A stretch of DNA of 64,000 nt, from positions 222,256 through 286,255 of the forward strand of contig VCMS01000107.1 of the NCBI GenBank assembly GCA_022539475.1. The letters are read 5' to 3'. The stretch is from Gracilaria domingensis. Taxonomy: Eukaryota > Rhodophyta > Florideophyceae > Gracilariales > Gracilariaceae. This document shows, piece after piece, positions 19,680 to 32,437 of the stretch (position 1 is its first letter; the number at the start of each line of letters is the position of its first letter). A program made the position numbers and the translations under genes. The notes under the pieces were generated by a model. The model was not told the origin of the DNA, made no database searches, and saw nothing but the letters and a program-made list of their open reading frames with translations.

Positions 19680-20600
19680 TTACGCGGACAGATCCTTACC
19701 GAGGTTTTCTTGGACCTTCGGGACAAGGCGAGTGAACCAGGCGTTCCAGGCGTCCCTGTGTACCCGGGGTGACGGGAATATTTCCAACGTCGGTGGGAGT
19801 TCGAGAGCCACCGTCGGTGGAGTGCGAGAGAGCACTATCTTGAATGGCGAGAACTTCGTCCTGTGATGCACCTCTGTGTTATAGGCGTACTTCACCGCAC
19901 CGGAGTAGGGATCCCAATAAGTTGGGTGTTCTGACGCGTAAGTCCGCAATGCGTTTAACATCGTGCGGTTAAATCTCTCCACTTGACCGTTGCGTTGCCG
20001 ATGGTAGGTGGTCAGGAACCAGTTTTGGATGACCAGTATCCGGCATACGTCTTGGAAGAATTTCGTTGTAAACTGCGAGCCGTTATCCGATAACAGATCA
20101 ATCTGTGGTCCGTAGACAAACACCAAGTGGGTGACGAAGGCTTGTGCCCCTGCACTAGCAGTAATCTTAACGAGACGGACTGTCCGTACTAATTTCGAGA
20201 AGCGGTCTGTGATTAATAGTAGAAACCGGTTGTTCCGACGTGTTCGGATGAGCTCTCAGAGGATGTCAATTGCTTCAAACGCAAGAGGTAATCGCGATGG
20301 GAAGAGAACTCATTGCTTGGAATACCTCCGCAGATTCACGTGGTTCTTCCCGCAATCCGAACATCCACGCACCGTGGGATATGCGTCTAATGCCATTGCC
20401 GGCCAGTAGAAGTCCCTGCGAAGGGTGTCGTAAATTTCCTTTCACCGCGGTGACCTGATAACTTCGCACACTGCGCTAAGGTTAGAAATTGAGACTGTAA
20501 CGAGTGTGGTGCCACGATCTGTAGCCTTGGCTCGACTGTTTGGATGAGATACCCTGGTGATTAGTAAGAAGAGAATTTAAGCTCCACCGTTGAGTCGGGC
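19680..20600 (-). pseudogene. Gypsy A integrase fragments
   Basis: The zinc-binding part reads DTLRRDFYWPAMALDAYP and then GCSDCGKNHVNL around 20290-20420. The catalytic core from 20126 down gives DLLSDNGSQFTTKFFQ (second Asp) and TTYHRQRNGQVERFNRTM (the Glu motif), followed by a C-terminal segment. The pieces lie in different frames, so the enzyme is not made intact. Confidence 0.78.
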
Positions 20601-20641
20601 GCGAATCTGCGTGCACGTAAGGTCCCTGTATTGCTCCTGAA

Positions 20642-21400
20642 TTACCTCCTCTGAAACAATTGGGATGAACGATCCCGGCACGGATTCCGCGTCTGACGTG
20701 GCCAGAATGGCTTCGTAGACCTCCATCTCGGACTCAGCATCGGTGTCTCCGCCGTCTTCTTTTCCAAGAGGAAACATGGGATATCCACGTCATCCACTGG
20801 TTCAGCCTCCGCGCCTGTCGCCAGGTGAGAGAGCGCGTCAGCCTCACTGTTCAGGGTTCCCGTCCTGTAACGTACTTCGAAGCCAAACTCCGAGAGACAG
20901 AGACACCACCGCGGCAGGAGGGCTCTGCGATGGAGAGGAGCCAAAGCAATGATGTCTCTTCGGTGTTCACCACAAGAGGTCCACAATAAAGTACGGGCTG
21001 GGGTTCTGTAGCGCCCATACGACTGCCAAACATTCTTTCTCGGGTATCCAGTAATTCTTCTCATGAGCGTTGATTCTTCTTGACCAAAATCCGATTGGTA
21101 CGCGCTCCCCACTGTCAGTGGTCTGAAACAGTGAGCAATCAATCAGTTTGTTACTTGCATCCGTATCGACTTTGTACGGTAATCCGACTTCGTAGGCCAG
21201 GTAACGGCATCCACAAGGGATGAGAAGACCTGTGGCTCAGGGTCTCCAAATGGTTCCAGTGTGACTGGTTGCTCTTCTCGAAGAAGGAACTTCAACGGAG
21301 CTGCGGTATCCGCAAAGCGCGGTGTGAAGCCTCAGTAGAGGTTAAAAAGACAGGAAAGGATTGGAGTTCCGTCTGCGTCATCGGTTTTTGGCCTCCTTCA
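20642..21400 (-). pseudogene. Gypsy A RNase H fragments
   Basis: Segments such as EFGFEVRYRTGTLNSEADALSHL match the end of a Ty3-type RNase H and its link to integrase. Upstream parts are spread over several frames. Stops and shifts make it non-functional. Confidence 0.65.
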
Positions 21401-21458
21401 TGGATTTCACGCGCAAGTCGTCGGTGGACAGCCGCCCCGGACGGATTACATGTCCAAG

Positions 21459-23130
21459 TTACTTCACAGTTGATGTGAAGAACTCACATTTCTTCAGCTT
21501 GAGGGTGATACTTGCGTCTCGCAGTACTCGCATTACTTCCTTTACATGCTTCAGATACTCGTCCAGATTACTAGAAAACATGAGAATATTGTCCAGGTGA
21601 ACCAGGCAAGTCTTTTGCTTAAAGCAGGCGACTAAGATATCCACCGCTCGCTGGAAAGTGAGCGGAGCGTTCGTTAATACGAATGGAATCCGCTTAAAGC
21701 GATACAGGCCCTGGTAGCAGACAAACGCCGCCTTGTCGCGGTACTGTTCCCTAACAGGGACTTTCCAATATCCCCAGTTTGAATCTAGGGTCGTGAACAC
21801 TTTCGGGACTCCAAGCGAGTCAATACACTTATCCATCCCAGGGATGAGGTAAACGTCCCTGACGGTGACCGCGCTGAGCTTGCGTTATTCAATGCAAAAT
21901 CTCCACGAGCCATCGACCTTAGGAGCCAACACTACGGTCGAGGCCCATCGTGACTGGGCCGGTTCAATCACTCCAGCACGGAGCATCTTCTCAACTTGAG
22001 TCTTTTCTTCCTCAGAAGCTGTCGGTCCAGCCCTGTACGGTTGTTGCGAAATGGGCCCGGTTTCCAGGAGTAAGTCAATCCGGTGGTCCGTAATCCCAAT
22101 CTTAACAAAGGAACCGTCCCAGATCGGGGTAAATTCACGGAGTATGTCCCGTAACTGATCGCGGTGAGACTCCGGGACATGGGAGAAGTCCAATGCCTCC
22201 AGTTCCTCAATGGGGTCCTTCGTCGATTCCGCCTCTTGCGGCTTCAGCTGTCCATCAAGTGGGGATAACATCTCGTTTCCTGACAAGTTCGGTTCATCCC
22301 TTGTTTGAAGTGGAAGGCTGTGATGCCCCCCATCTTCCGACAAATGTGCAGTATGTTCTACCGAGGGGGGCGAGTGAGAGGAATAGATACCTTTCTCCTC
22401 CCCCTCCCTAAGAATAACGAGCACGAAAATCTCGGCGGCGGAGGCCTTAGTAAGGATCATGGCCACCGGGTGTGGCAGTTTCGAGCCAATTACTTGGTTC
22501 TTCACCAAGCACTGCTGGATGGGGCTGAGGTTAGCCACGAATACCTTGAAGGGTTTCTCAGGTTGCACGAGGACACTACCGTTTTCCGACGTAAGTTGGT
22601 TTTTCTTATACAGCTGAGGTGACGTTTGCACCGTCTGTAGACCATGTCGAGCGGAAATTACCGGGAACACTACTTGCGTTCCGGGTGGGAGACAGTTCAG
22701 CCGCGCCACACGGATCTTCGTGGAAGGACGGCCTGTCTCCTGGGGCACCTGAGCCGCTCGGAGCGGGGCCTGTTTCTTCAACGCCCCGGCGAAGTGGTTC
22801 CCGAGTAATCGGGATTGTATTGCCGTCCACCAACTCGACAACTTTGTACCGTCGTCAGATTGCTGGAAAGAAGCGGTCTCAAAAGTCGCATCTTAAAATG
22901 ACTGGGGCTGCAGGAGCTCGACAAACGAGGAAGGACCACTGCACGAGGCAGCCCTCCAACTTTACCCTGAGGTCCATCGTACTCACCAGCGAGATGGGCT
23001 TGTTGTTCGCGTCAGCAATGTCCATCTCCGGCGGAGGGCGTACGAAGAACCGCAACGGATGTGGTAACAATGAATGAACCAAAACATTTGGCCCATCGCT
23101 TGTATCGGGAACGGATGATTGCCGAACCAT
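21459..23130 (-). pseudogene. Gypsy A protease and reverse transcriptase fragments
   Basis: The piece at 23130-22879 resembles a retroviral-type protease region (MDIADANNKPISL then LRVKLEG). The piece at 22841-21885 covers the RT N-terminus (DHRIDLLLETGPISQQPYR, VIEPAQSRWASTVVLAPKVDGSWRFCIE in two parts). The piece at 21836-21459 has GLYRFKRIPFVLTNAPLTFQ. Its active-site motif is HLDN instead of YLDD, so a catalytic Asp is lost besides the frame breaks. Confidence 0.78.
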
Positions 23131-23890
23131 GTACTCGTCTCAGACACCCAGGTCGTCGTAAACTTTGTAATTTAGTTTCCCCACCAGGACTCTGTCCGTA
23201 GTACGGAGATTTCTAGACCGCATCCACGGGCGACGGAGAACAGCTAAATGTTCCGAGTTCACGTCTGTGGGCTCCATGTTCCTTGTGGGAATTTTGACCG
23301 GGAAGCGAGGCGTGGGCGCCTCAGACGCCTCCAACCTCGACTCAGGAGACGCTTCTCCACGAGAGGAGACTCTCGCACTCTGTTTTTCTGAGCACCATCC
23401 CTGTCTGGCGGTGCTTGGGAAGCACTCGAGGCTTCCACGGTGCCGTTACTTCCTTGAGGATGGCGAGATTCCTTGTCGTGTGACGAGGGTTTCGAATATG
23501 AAAATCAATTACATACTAATATTGATATGTTTAGGGGTCCCTCCATTCAGGGCATTGATTGCGCATCTCATTAGAGTGGGGAACCGGCAATGCTAGAACA
23601 TGGTTCCCGGCATATAGGGTAGGGTCGACGCCTTCAGTAGATGCCTCCGGTGTGGCCGAGAGCCCCATGGTGGGAAAGGAACCGTCGTTCTGTAGCAGAT
23701 GGAAATTATCGTACTCCTCCTGAGCTGAGCTCCTCGTGAGGGACGCCCATGGCGATCGAGATTCCATGCGGAGTACCTTTTTGGTCTTGTCCCTTCGACC
23801 CCCTCCGGGCTCGGATTGCATCACCCTCAGCTTGTGAAAACTGTACTAGTTCGAGGTATGTGATCTTCCGTCGTTCCTCACGATGAAGGG

Positions 23891-25631
23891 CTACCCATGT
23901 CCTGATACCGGGCTACGTCCACCAAAAAAGATGGAACATTTTTCCCTGGCGGAGTAGACGTTACCACAGCTGTGGAAGGCTTTGTTCAACCTAGTAGAAT
24001 AGGTGATTTCCGTTTCATCCGGCTTCTGCTTCGTGTCCCACAATGCGAGGACAGCCTGCTGGATGGCAGTACCAGTCGCGTAAGATCGCGATAGGTACTG
24101 CACTGTTTCCGGCCAGCAGGTTACTTCTCCCTCCGACGCTCGTGGCGAAACGCGGACCGAATTGAACTTGTCCTGGGCCACTCCCTTCACAAAGTAGGGG
24201 ATAGCTACATAAGCTTGAGTTTCACTCATGAGAGGCATCCCCGCCTCCTTCAAAAAATGGGCTAAGAAGTCCAACACCAAAATTGGGTCCTCCCCCTAGA
24301 AGAAATTTTTCGTTTTTGTGACGGCATTTGGAATGCAAATTTTGCTCTTCTAAAACCCCCAAGTGTACCTCTCTGTGTACGCCATTCCCGTTCCATTTGG
24401 ACACCTCTGCGACGGCAAATCAAGATTCTTAATAGTTTATTTCATTACTCGGAGTGCGCTTGTAGTGGAATCTGACAACGCGGGGTGCAACATGCGAGCA
24501 ATGTGGGCGCAGATGGAGTGCAGAGTGTATCGCTTGCTCTCGTAATGCCCTCCATCGGCATGGCACCTGTCCTCTATTTGGATACCTCGAAATTGACCTG
24601 AAAACAGACATCGCGCGTGCGCCAAATATAGTCCATATGGCATCCAATTATCATCCATGAGTGCCAATCAACCTCAGATTGCGCTCCCCTTTCCCCAGAA
24701 GTTTCTTATAGGGTCCTCGGAGAACTTATTGTACTTCAGGCTCAGTTTCAGCTGACGGATGCAATCCTTCACCCTGTCTGTCCCCCATGAGGTTTGCACG
24801 CCGCTGGAGTCCTCCAACCAATAGTATCGATACGGAGCAGCTTCCGATAGAAAAGGGTAGTCGGCTTCAATTCCTTAAGACCAAGGTGCTCTCGTTTTTT
24901 CTCCCGACGTGAGAGGCCCAAGGATAGCTCTCTCAACTCCGACTTAGTGGGTGGGCTCCTTGAGGGGACCTCTACATCCCCCACGGAGGAGTCAGACGGC
25001 GAGCTACTGTCCGAATCCGACTCCGACGAGGAGTTAAGGCGCGAATCCACCTCCAACATCATTTTTTTCTTCAACTTCGGTCCACAGCGACCTTTCTGAG
25101 GTGGGACTTCAGCGATGCTTCAGCATCGGAACCACCTGGTGGTAAGGCATGAGCAACGATGATTGCCTCCACCATTTCACTACGGCCTTTCAGGCGGCTG
25201 ACAAGCTCGGAGCTCTCCGTGCGAAGGGCTTTCGACACCTGCTAGCCTTCCATCAGCTGATCAACATCAGATCTCAGCACAGGAATAAAGTCTGTGTTGT
25301 CCTGCTCGCCCGAATCCCCCATTCGGCTGCGGAGCGAGGTAATCTCCTGAATCAGGTTTACCTGCGAGTTCTGCAGAATCCTCACTTGTGCCTCCAATTC
25401 TCGTAGTGTATATTCATCAGACTTCGACGACAGGGCCTGTACCGCAACTTCAGGATCAGCCAGTCCTTGAACTTTGCTTTGGGGGGTACCGTTACTAGTC
25501 GAACAGGCACCCCTGCAAGCAGGACCTGGTTCATCATTTCCCTGGACGTTGACGGCACCCCTGCAGAAGCGGTGGTAGGCTCTGGAGTAGACGAGAAGTT
25601 CCGGGTGGAACATCAGAGCCGGGAACCGCAC
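23891..25631 (-). pseudogene. Gypsy A gag-like fragments
   Basis: The segment 24280-23891 (VLDFLAHFLKEAG, AYVAIPYFVKGVAQDKF, AIQQAVLALWDTKQ, ETEITYSTRLNKAF) matches the helical retrotransposon gag pattern. Pieces at 25074-24769 and 25631-25242 are Ser/Glu/Asp-rich or coiled-coil like (LRELEAQVRILQNSQVNLI) and fit the gag N-terminal part. Frames differ, so no full protein remains. Confidence 0.55.
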
Positions 25632-25700
25632 CCGTTCTCGAACGGTTATTCTGGGAGCGATTCTGAGACGGACGATTATTGTTCGCGGTTGACATCCTTT

Positions 25701-27200
25701 CGAAACGATTGGGCCATTGGAGAACCAGACAAGCTTCCTCGAAAGAGATCAATAAACACAATTTCGCTGAGCGGTTCTCCCAGACTCCAGAAGTGAAGAG
25801 AAAGTCCAAATTCGATTCTAGGTCGGGAGACCACTTGTAGTGCAAAACCACTCTATAGGCGGAGAGAAAAGCCCGTCGCGTGCATAAATTGCTAAACCGC
25901 GCTCTCTATGTTAGGCGGCCTACTGCGAGAGCCTCCATTGAGGCCGACACGTGCCGGGCGTAACTCCGGGCTAACTCTTCATGCCCCACAGATGGCGGTG
26001 AGGCCGGAGAATACACTTATGTGGCAGGCCCCAGGATGTAGGACACAAGCCACCAGAGTGGGAAGATCCACGTTAGCGCTGGTAAAAAGAGGGGAGAATG
26101 GGGGATCGGGCCGTGTATATAGGACACGAACCCAATAACGAGCGGTGGATGGCGGAAGCAGATCTGAATAAACTTGTATACACAAGGCGAATCACACGAC
26201 AAGCGCAGACAAGTAACATACGGGTATTAAGTACAGAAAAAGCAATAGAACAAGTAAGTAGCAATTTAATATGCAGAGAGTTGTTCCTCGACGGGCAAGA
26301 TCCGATAACTACACCAGAATAATGGCGATAGTCTCCTCGAAAGAGTAGAACCGTTCACCAGCGGAGCTAGTTAGAGCCAAGATTCCTCTTGTTGGGGGCT
26401 TACTTAGTGGGAGCGATGGCGGTCGCCGTCGCCTAAATAATAACACAAAGCTACCCTAAATAACTATTTATTGCTGGCACCGTGGCCAGTATTGGCCACG
26501 TGTGCCTCACTTTGCCCCCTTGATTCACGAGCGTCCGCCTACTGGGACCCCTCTACACCTGTCCGGAACCCTATTCTTCTCCGGTAGATTCTCAAAATGG
26601 GTGAGTTCTCCCTCTCGATACTCACAAGCGGAAGGGTTACAGTCACCACCGATCTAATAGTTATGAGACGCAATTAGCGGTTTTCCCCTCAAAAGGCGTT
26701 TTGATCTACATTCCGTTGAAAACTGACGGTAGAGTAGAGTTCCTAAATCCACACATTTCACCAAATCAAAAAAACTTTAGGACATTTCCATCAGTTATGA
26801 AGGGTTCCTGTACCTGATAGAAACCCAGGCATAAATGAATAAGATTCCATTGGGTACGGTCGACGATGAGATTGTTCCTGTGCATCGGCGGAAGCCAAAC
26901 TTCAAGGTTCTTACGGCCGAGCATCTCGTTGCGGTATTTGATGACGTTAGACAGAGGTTGATAATCGGCTCCTATTCAAATGATGAACGGATTCTTGATG
27001 TGAATGATTCGATGACTTGCGGGTGGGTAGAGGTGGTGAGTGTCTGAGTATCGATCCATTCGTTCTCGATCTCGTCGGTGTTTTCCTAGTGAATAAGATA
27101 CTGCAGACGACTATTCTTCATGCGGTGATCCAACATCTTATCAATTCTACTTTCTACTAACTTAACTATCTCGCCTCTCGTTTTCTATCTTCTTTAACTT
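25701..27200. other. Between the two gypsy elements, no supported gene
   Basis: The 5' LTR of gypsy A and the 3' LTR of gypsy B are expected here but no repeat pair could be matched by eye. A near-perfect hairpin (GTGGCCA-GTAT-TGGCCAC, 26482-26499, extended by GCAC/GTGC) lies in the middle. A short ORF at 26835-27047 has no features. Confidence 0.35.
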
Positions 27201-27210
27201 CTGCTACACC

Positions 27211-28160
27211 TTACCTACCTTTGTATTCCATGAGTAGAGACGCATAGAATTTGGGGTGAATGTTCTTCCATTCTTCAGGGAGGTCCAACTCATACGGTCT
27301 TCCTTCAGCCATTACTTTCTTCACTTCATATGGTCCAATATGCTTCGGTGATACTTTCTTTGCACGACCTTGTTTGAGATTGAGATTCTTTGTGGACAGT
27401 AGTACCTTATCTACAACCATGAATGTCCTATCTTCTCCTCTTCTCTCGCTTTCGTCCATCATCTTCGAATTCATGGCTTCAATTGACATTTTTGCCATTT
27501 CAGATGCGTTCTTGAGGTTCTCGATGGATTTCTCTGTTGCATCAGTCGACAATGCTACTTCATCGTGATGTAGAAAATCGGATATTGTCACAGGAAGTTG
27601 TCCATACTCCAAATAAAACAGTCTTTAATTTGTTGAGGAGTTGATATGGTTGTTGTCAGCAAATGTAAGAGCAGGGAGTAATATGTTCCAAAATTTTCGA
27701 TTATAGCTCGCAAAACAACGTAACATGTTTTCCATTGTCCTGACAGCTCTCTCCGACTGATCATCAGTGTGAGGATGGAATGCCGATGAAAGATTCAGCT
27801 TGGCCTTAAGAATCTGCACTACTTCTTTCCAGGGGTTTCCATTAGACCTTGAGTCTCTATCGGAAATAATCTTCCGTAGTAGTCCATTATGTTTGTAAAA
27901 TTCTCGGTAGTATATACCGGCTGTGTTCTTCGCATTGACGTTCGATTTCATGGGAGTAAAATGCGTTCGTTTCGATAGCTTGTAGACGACGACAAGGATA
28001 GAACACATATTTCTCTTTGTCTTCGGTAACTAAAAGATAAAATACATTGATATGACTTCCCATTTCTTACTTGGTGAAGCAAACGGTTTTATTATTCGTT
28101 ATCGTTTCTGATTCTTACTTTTTGCTTTCTGACATTCATGACAGTTCTTTACCTCCTCTT
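27211..28160 (-). pseudogene. Gypsy B integrase fragments
   Basis: The finger remnant NCHECQKAKSKNQKR lies near 28105-28155. The core from 28008 gives RKIISDRDSRSNGNPWKE (second Asp, within a degenerate motif) and SSAFHPHTDDQSERAVRTM (Glu motif). The C-terminal SH3-like part reads VDKVLLSTKNLNLKQG and GPYEVKKV with YELDLPEEWKNIHPKF. A stop separates core and C-terminus near 27625. Confidence 0.78.
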
Positions 28161-28218
28161 TGATATCTTTACTCATTCCTGACCAGAAGTAATCTCGTTT
28201 GATGGGTGATATTGTCTT

Positions 28219-30860
28219 TTGAGATCCTCTGTGTGCCCTAAGGAGAGTTTTTTGGTTGTCATGCATTATGTTGTCCCTTACGTTTCGTTTTGGAATACAG
28301 AGTCTGTTTTCAAAATGAAGTCTTCTGTTCTTTCAGTCAAAAGGTTCTTTCAATTTATGGAATATATCTTTAAAGAACTCTTCTTCGTCATACCCTTCTG
28401 TAAGTTTCTTCAGTGCATTCTCCTGTATTTTCACGGTGGCCACATGAAGGAGATTTCTGATGAAATCAGAAGATACTTTATGCACTTGAGCATGCTTCCT
28501 TGATAAGGCATCGGCTACACAATTAATTTTTCCTTTGATTTACTTGATTTCAAATTCAAATTCTTGCATAAACTCAACCCATCTAGCTTGCCTTCTTGAC
28601 AGACTTTTCTGGGTTATAATATGTGTATATGGTGAACTTTACTCCATAGATATATGTTGTCAATATCTCCAGTGCGTAAATTATAGCCAGTAGTTCTCGT
28701 TCGTTGTAGAGCAAGACCCTAGCGATGGGATGGTTTCTCAAGGCATTCGAGTCGTAGCCATCTTGACGAGATTACTTCACTGATGAGCTTTCTGAACAAG
28801 GATAATGCGATTTTAAAACCGCCCGTTGTATGGGATATACCTACGAAAATTGGGGAAGAACGGGTTTCAATCCGGGAGTCCAGCGAAGTGGGCGGTGGAG
28901 GATACCATATAGAGGTGTAAGCTATAGGCGAAAAGGGGGCAAAAGAAGGCAAAATTCGAGGAGGAACCCTCTGCAGGCCATGCGAAAAGCGGCAACAGAC
29001 CCAGTAACCTCGGATGCGGTTGTGTATCAAGCCCACACGGCAGGGGTCTCTATACAGAGTCGGAAGCGCTACCACTTGTTGTTGAGCAACTAACTGCACA
29101 ATGAAAACTGTCCGAAGACTGAATCAGCCCAAGGGCAACAGTCACAAGCGATCAGAATTGCCCAAATGATCCCGAGGCGTGAGGCTAGTCCGTGCCATAC
29201 GTAGTGACCCTCCTGAAGAAGTTGTCCATTTCGCGCAGGCGAATATATTTCAGAGCCAAACTCGGCTATCCTTTACTGAAGGTGGAGGTGGCCGGGAGGT
29301 CACCTCTCATATCGTAACCGATAAATTAGTTAATCTAAACTAAATAATCTAATGCACGGCTGAGCAGGTCCATACACGAGGTGCACGTGACATCCCGCGG
29401 CAGCGGCGAGTAACATATGCGACAAATATTCCGGGACATGTATGAACGCACCCATTCCTTCACACGTGTACATGCGACCAGCACTAATCCTTGCCACTTC
29501 CCTGTCTACCCCGTAGGGCGCCATGCCTCAGTACTGCCGAGGAGTATCCCATCCATGGGCCAATGCTCATACATTCCGAGTACCCCGAATCATTCCTACC
29601 AAGTAGTTATTATGATCATCCCCGTTATAGCGGGCGAGCACGTTTTGCTCTACATTCGTGTATAGAGTAACCTTGTTCTGTTGCTGATAATTTGCGTGAT
29701 GTTTATGCGACTGGTAGATTTTCTTGTTCGTCGGTTTGTGTTACCACAGCACCTTTTCTGTTTGGGACTCGTCATCTGTAAGTTGATAAGGTATTTTGGA
29801 TCAGCACAGCGTAGGACTGGTGTATTTCTCAGAGCTTCCTTGAGGTGTTCAAAAGCTCTTGCTCCTTTGCGATCTATTCAAAAGTAATATCTATCTTCGT
29901 GAGATCAGTAAGTCGTGCAGCGATTTGGGAGAAATTCCTGACGAATTGTCTCTACTAATTATACCAACCAAGGAAACTTTGCACCTGGGTTACATTGCTT
30001 GGTACTTCCGAGCTGCGAATGGCTTTTGTCTTCTTGGGGTTAGCTTTAATATCATAGGATGTAATGATGTGTCCGAGATATTCGGTGGAGTCTTTCATGA
30101 ACTCACACTTTGACAGCTTAACATATATCCTATTTTCTCTCAGGATCTTGAATGCTTCTCCTAGATGTTTCAAATGTTCTTCTTGATTTTCACTATATAT
30201 AACAATATCATCTAGGTAAACAAGTATAAATCTATCCAAATGTTTCCTAAATATCACATTCATCTACGTCTCGAAACATGCGGGAGCTCCAGTTAAACCG
30301 AATGGCGTTACTAGATACTCAAACTGTCCATACTTTGTTCAGAATGCCGTCTTTTCAATGTCACCTTCTCTCGTATTCGTATCTGGTTGTATCCAGATCT
30401 TAAATTGCTAACGGAGAATACTTCGGCTCCTCCAACTCGATCCCATACTTCATCAATTCTTGGAAGTGGTACTTGGTTCTCGAGGGTCTGTTTTATTTAA
30501 CACTCGGTAATCAACACACATTCTTAGAAAACGATCCTTCTTTTTTGTGAACAGTACCTGACTTCGGCAAAGATTAAGACTTGAACGAATGAATCCGTGA
30601 GCCATGAGCTCTTCGATATGAGTGTTCATTTCCGCAAGCTCTGCTCGGGATAACTTGTATATTGGTCCTAAGTTAGGCTTTGCGCCTTCTTCCAAGTTAA
30701 TCCTCATTCCGACTCTTCTATGAGATGGTAACTTTCGAGGTAATTCCTTCGGAAAAATATCTTCGTACTTACTTAATAACTTCTGTAATTGTATATCCAG
30801 GTCTTTTTCTTCTTCTGCAGGTTGGGACTTTGACTTAGACGGGTTTGGACTTGCCTTCAC
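28219..30860 (-). pseudogene. Gypsy B reverse transcriptase and RNase H, split by a solo LTR
   Basis: RT parts: 30860-30453 with PSHRRVGMRINLEEGAKP and CVDYRVLNKT; 30263-29955 with the catalytic YLDDIVIYS and STEYLGHIITS. RNase H resumes near 29890 and reads LSATEQGYSIHE at the right edge of the insertion, then RELLAIIYALEILTTYIYG at the left edge, then KYIKGKINCVADALSRK near 28510. Removing 28705-29654 and one TTCGT copy restores the reading across the joint. Several frameshifts elsewhere inactivate it. Confidence 0.8.
28705..29654. repeat. Solo LTR inserted in gypsy B RNase H
   Basis: The 950-bp insert begins TGTAGAGCAA and ends TTGCTCTACA, a perfect 10-bp inverted terminal repeat with TG...CA ends. 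It is flanked by TTCGT at 28700-28704 and 29655-29659. It has no coding content with features. These are the hallmarks of an LTR left after recombination between the two LTRs of a full element. Its parent family is not otherwise present in the window as far as I can see. Confidence 0.88.
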
Positions 30861-31245
30861 AACAATATGATATACCCTACGTTTTTCTTCCTTACACGCC
30901 TTGAAAATTAATTACTGGTAAGCATATATGTTGGACGAGATGTGGTCCCATGCCAACCACCCTTTGTGTCCAGAGTGACCAACTAGTCTTTTACTCTGAC
31001 CAACATACGATTACCTTTCCAATCGATAACTGGATTGGCATCTGTTAAACAAGATATGCTTGGGATTATGTCAAAGGATATGAGATCTACCACATATGGT
31101 TGTATTCTAAAGGTGGTACTTCAAATATGAAGAGAAACTGGACTTGAACTAATGTCCGTAAGAAAAAGAGTTCCGTGCCATAACTCGGCTTGTAGTTCAT
31201 CACCTCCAACTTGCAGATTTAATTCTTCTGCGTACTTCTTTGAGA

Positions 31246-32437
31246 TTAGCATCTCCTCGAGAGCACTTTCAACCAAAACATTACAATTATAACTGGTTTG
31301 CTTCTGAACTTTCCCTTCGTAAAAACTGAAATGGTTTGTCTTCTATACTTCTTTCTTCTCTTGTAAGGAGAGAAGGTACATGTTTTAACGATCTCATTAC
31401 TACACACTGTTTTCTCTTTGCCTTTTTCTTTTTGTACTTTATTCCTTGCTTTTAAATTTTCACAATGTACAGCTTCTTCATTAAAACTTGGTTGTGCGCT
31501 AGGGCTTTCTAGTGCCATTTTTAATTTTTTTGCGATTCGGTTGTGCTCATCACCTTTGGTAATGTAGTGATTCTTTGCCATAACCTTGATTTTTGCATGC
31601 AAAACATAGTCTTTTCTGTTTACAGCATCTCTTCTCTTCTCCGGAGACGTGAGTAATGCGTTTTGTATTAACATTGCCAATCTGCCTTGGAACTGGTCCT
31701 TGTCTGTTACCATTGTCAGAACGATTAGAAATCGTGTTCCAATTGCCTTCATTTCTAAACATATTATCTACTCTGTCGGCCACTTTGATGGTTTCTTGTA
31801 ATGATGCTGGCTCTGAACGTTCTACCTCAATTCTATTCATTCTCTTCAACTCTTGACTCTAAGAATGAAATATTTATTCGGCTTCAGTCATCGTCGGCGC
31901 TTGTAATAACCACTTGATAAACTCCTGGTTATAAGATCGTGCAGTACCATACTTCCCAATCTGTGTCAATTCACTTTAGTGTTGTCGGGCAGTTACTTCC
32001 CTATTAACTGGTTCAAAATACTCCATTAGTTTATTTTCGATTTCTTCAAAATCTTCAAAACTCGTATCATTCAAAGAAACTAATTCAATCCATTTTAAAT
32101 CTCCTCCGGTGTAAATTATTTAAAATTTTATGTTTTGCTCTTCAGAAGGTGGAGGTAATTTACCTCTAAAATTATTTTCAAGTTCATTGAACTAGCTACG
32201 CACATTCTTTCCGTAGAGTTTCTCTGGCTTCCCTACTTTGAGAAGAATGTTATTTTCGCGTTGGGTACTTAAATTAACAACTTGTAGCTGTAATTGTTGA
32301 ATTGCAATATTCTTTTCAGGATTTTGTTGTCTGGTGACCCTTACGTAACTGCTGTTCAAGCAGTGGCCATGCTTCAGAGTTCTTCTGCTCCCAATCAGAA
32401 TACTCCTCAATGCATCCCCATTCCAAAAGCTATGCAT
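31246..32437 (-). pseudogene. Gypsy B gag fragments with zinc knuckle
   Basis: The segment at 31849-31550 ends in LCFACKNQGYGKESLH, a CCHC-type knuckle lacking the usual last Cys, preceded by a basic Asn/Arg-rich stretch. The segment at 31752-31246 is Lys-rich. The segment at 32437-32192 has a coiled-coil-like QQLQLQVVNL. Frames are broken. Confidence 0.6.

Larger units (their letters stand above)
18943..25700 (-). mobile_element. Ty3/gypsy LTR retrotransposon A, degenerate
   Basis: On the minus strand the domains run gag, protease, reverse transcriptase, RNase H, integrase, the Ty3/gypsy order. All are split by stops and shifts. A purine tract on the minus strand (19217-19201) marks the 3' end; the 3' LTR should lie between about 18943 and 19200. 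No matching 5' LTR was found by eye to the right, so the right border is approximate. Confidence 0.75.
27211..32437 (-). mobile_element. Ty3/gypsy LTR retrotransposon B, degenerate, carrying a solo LTR
   Basis: Minus-strand order is gag with a zinc knuckle, protease spacer, RT with YLDDIVIYS, RNase H, integrase with an HHCC-like finger, then an SH3-like C-terminus. Its codons differ from gypsy A and its base composition is AT-richer, so it is a separate family. Stops and shifts are frequent. The RNase H is interrupted by a 950-bp insertion at 28705-29654. LTRs of B itself were not identified. Confidence 0.75.

Noticed and set aside
25640-26400. Primer site and 5' LTR of gypsy A
   Set aside because: No sequence here could be matched to a tRNA 3' end or to the presumed 3' LTR by eye.
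28719-29099. 126-codon ORF inside the solo LTR
   Set aside because: No domain, lies in an LTR and overlaps both strands' chance frames.
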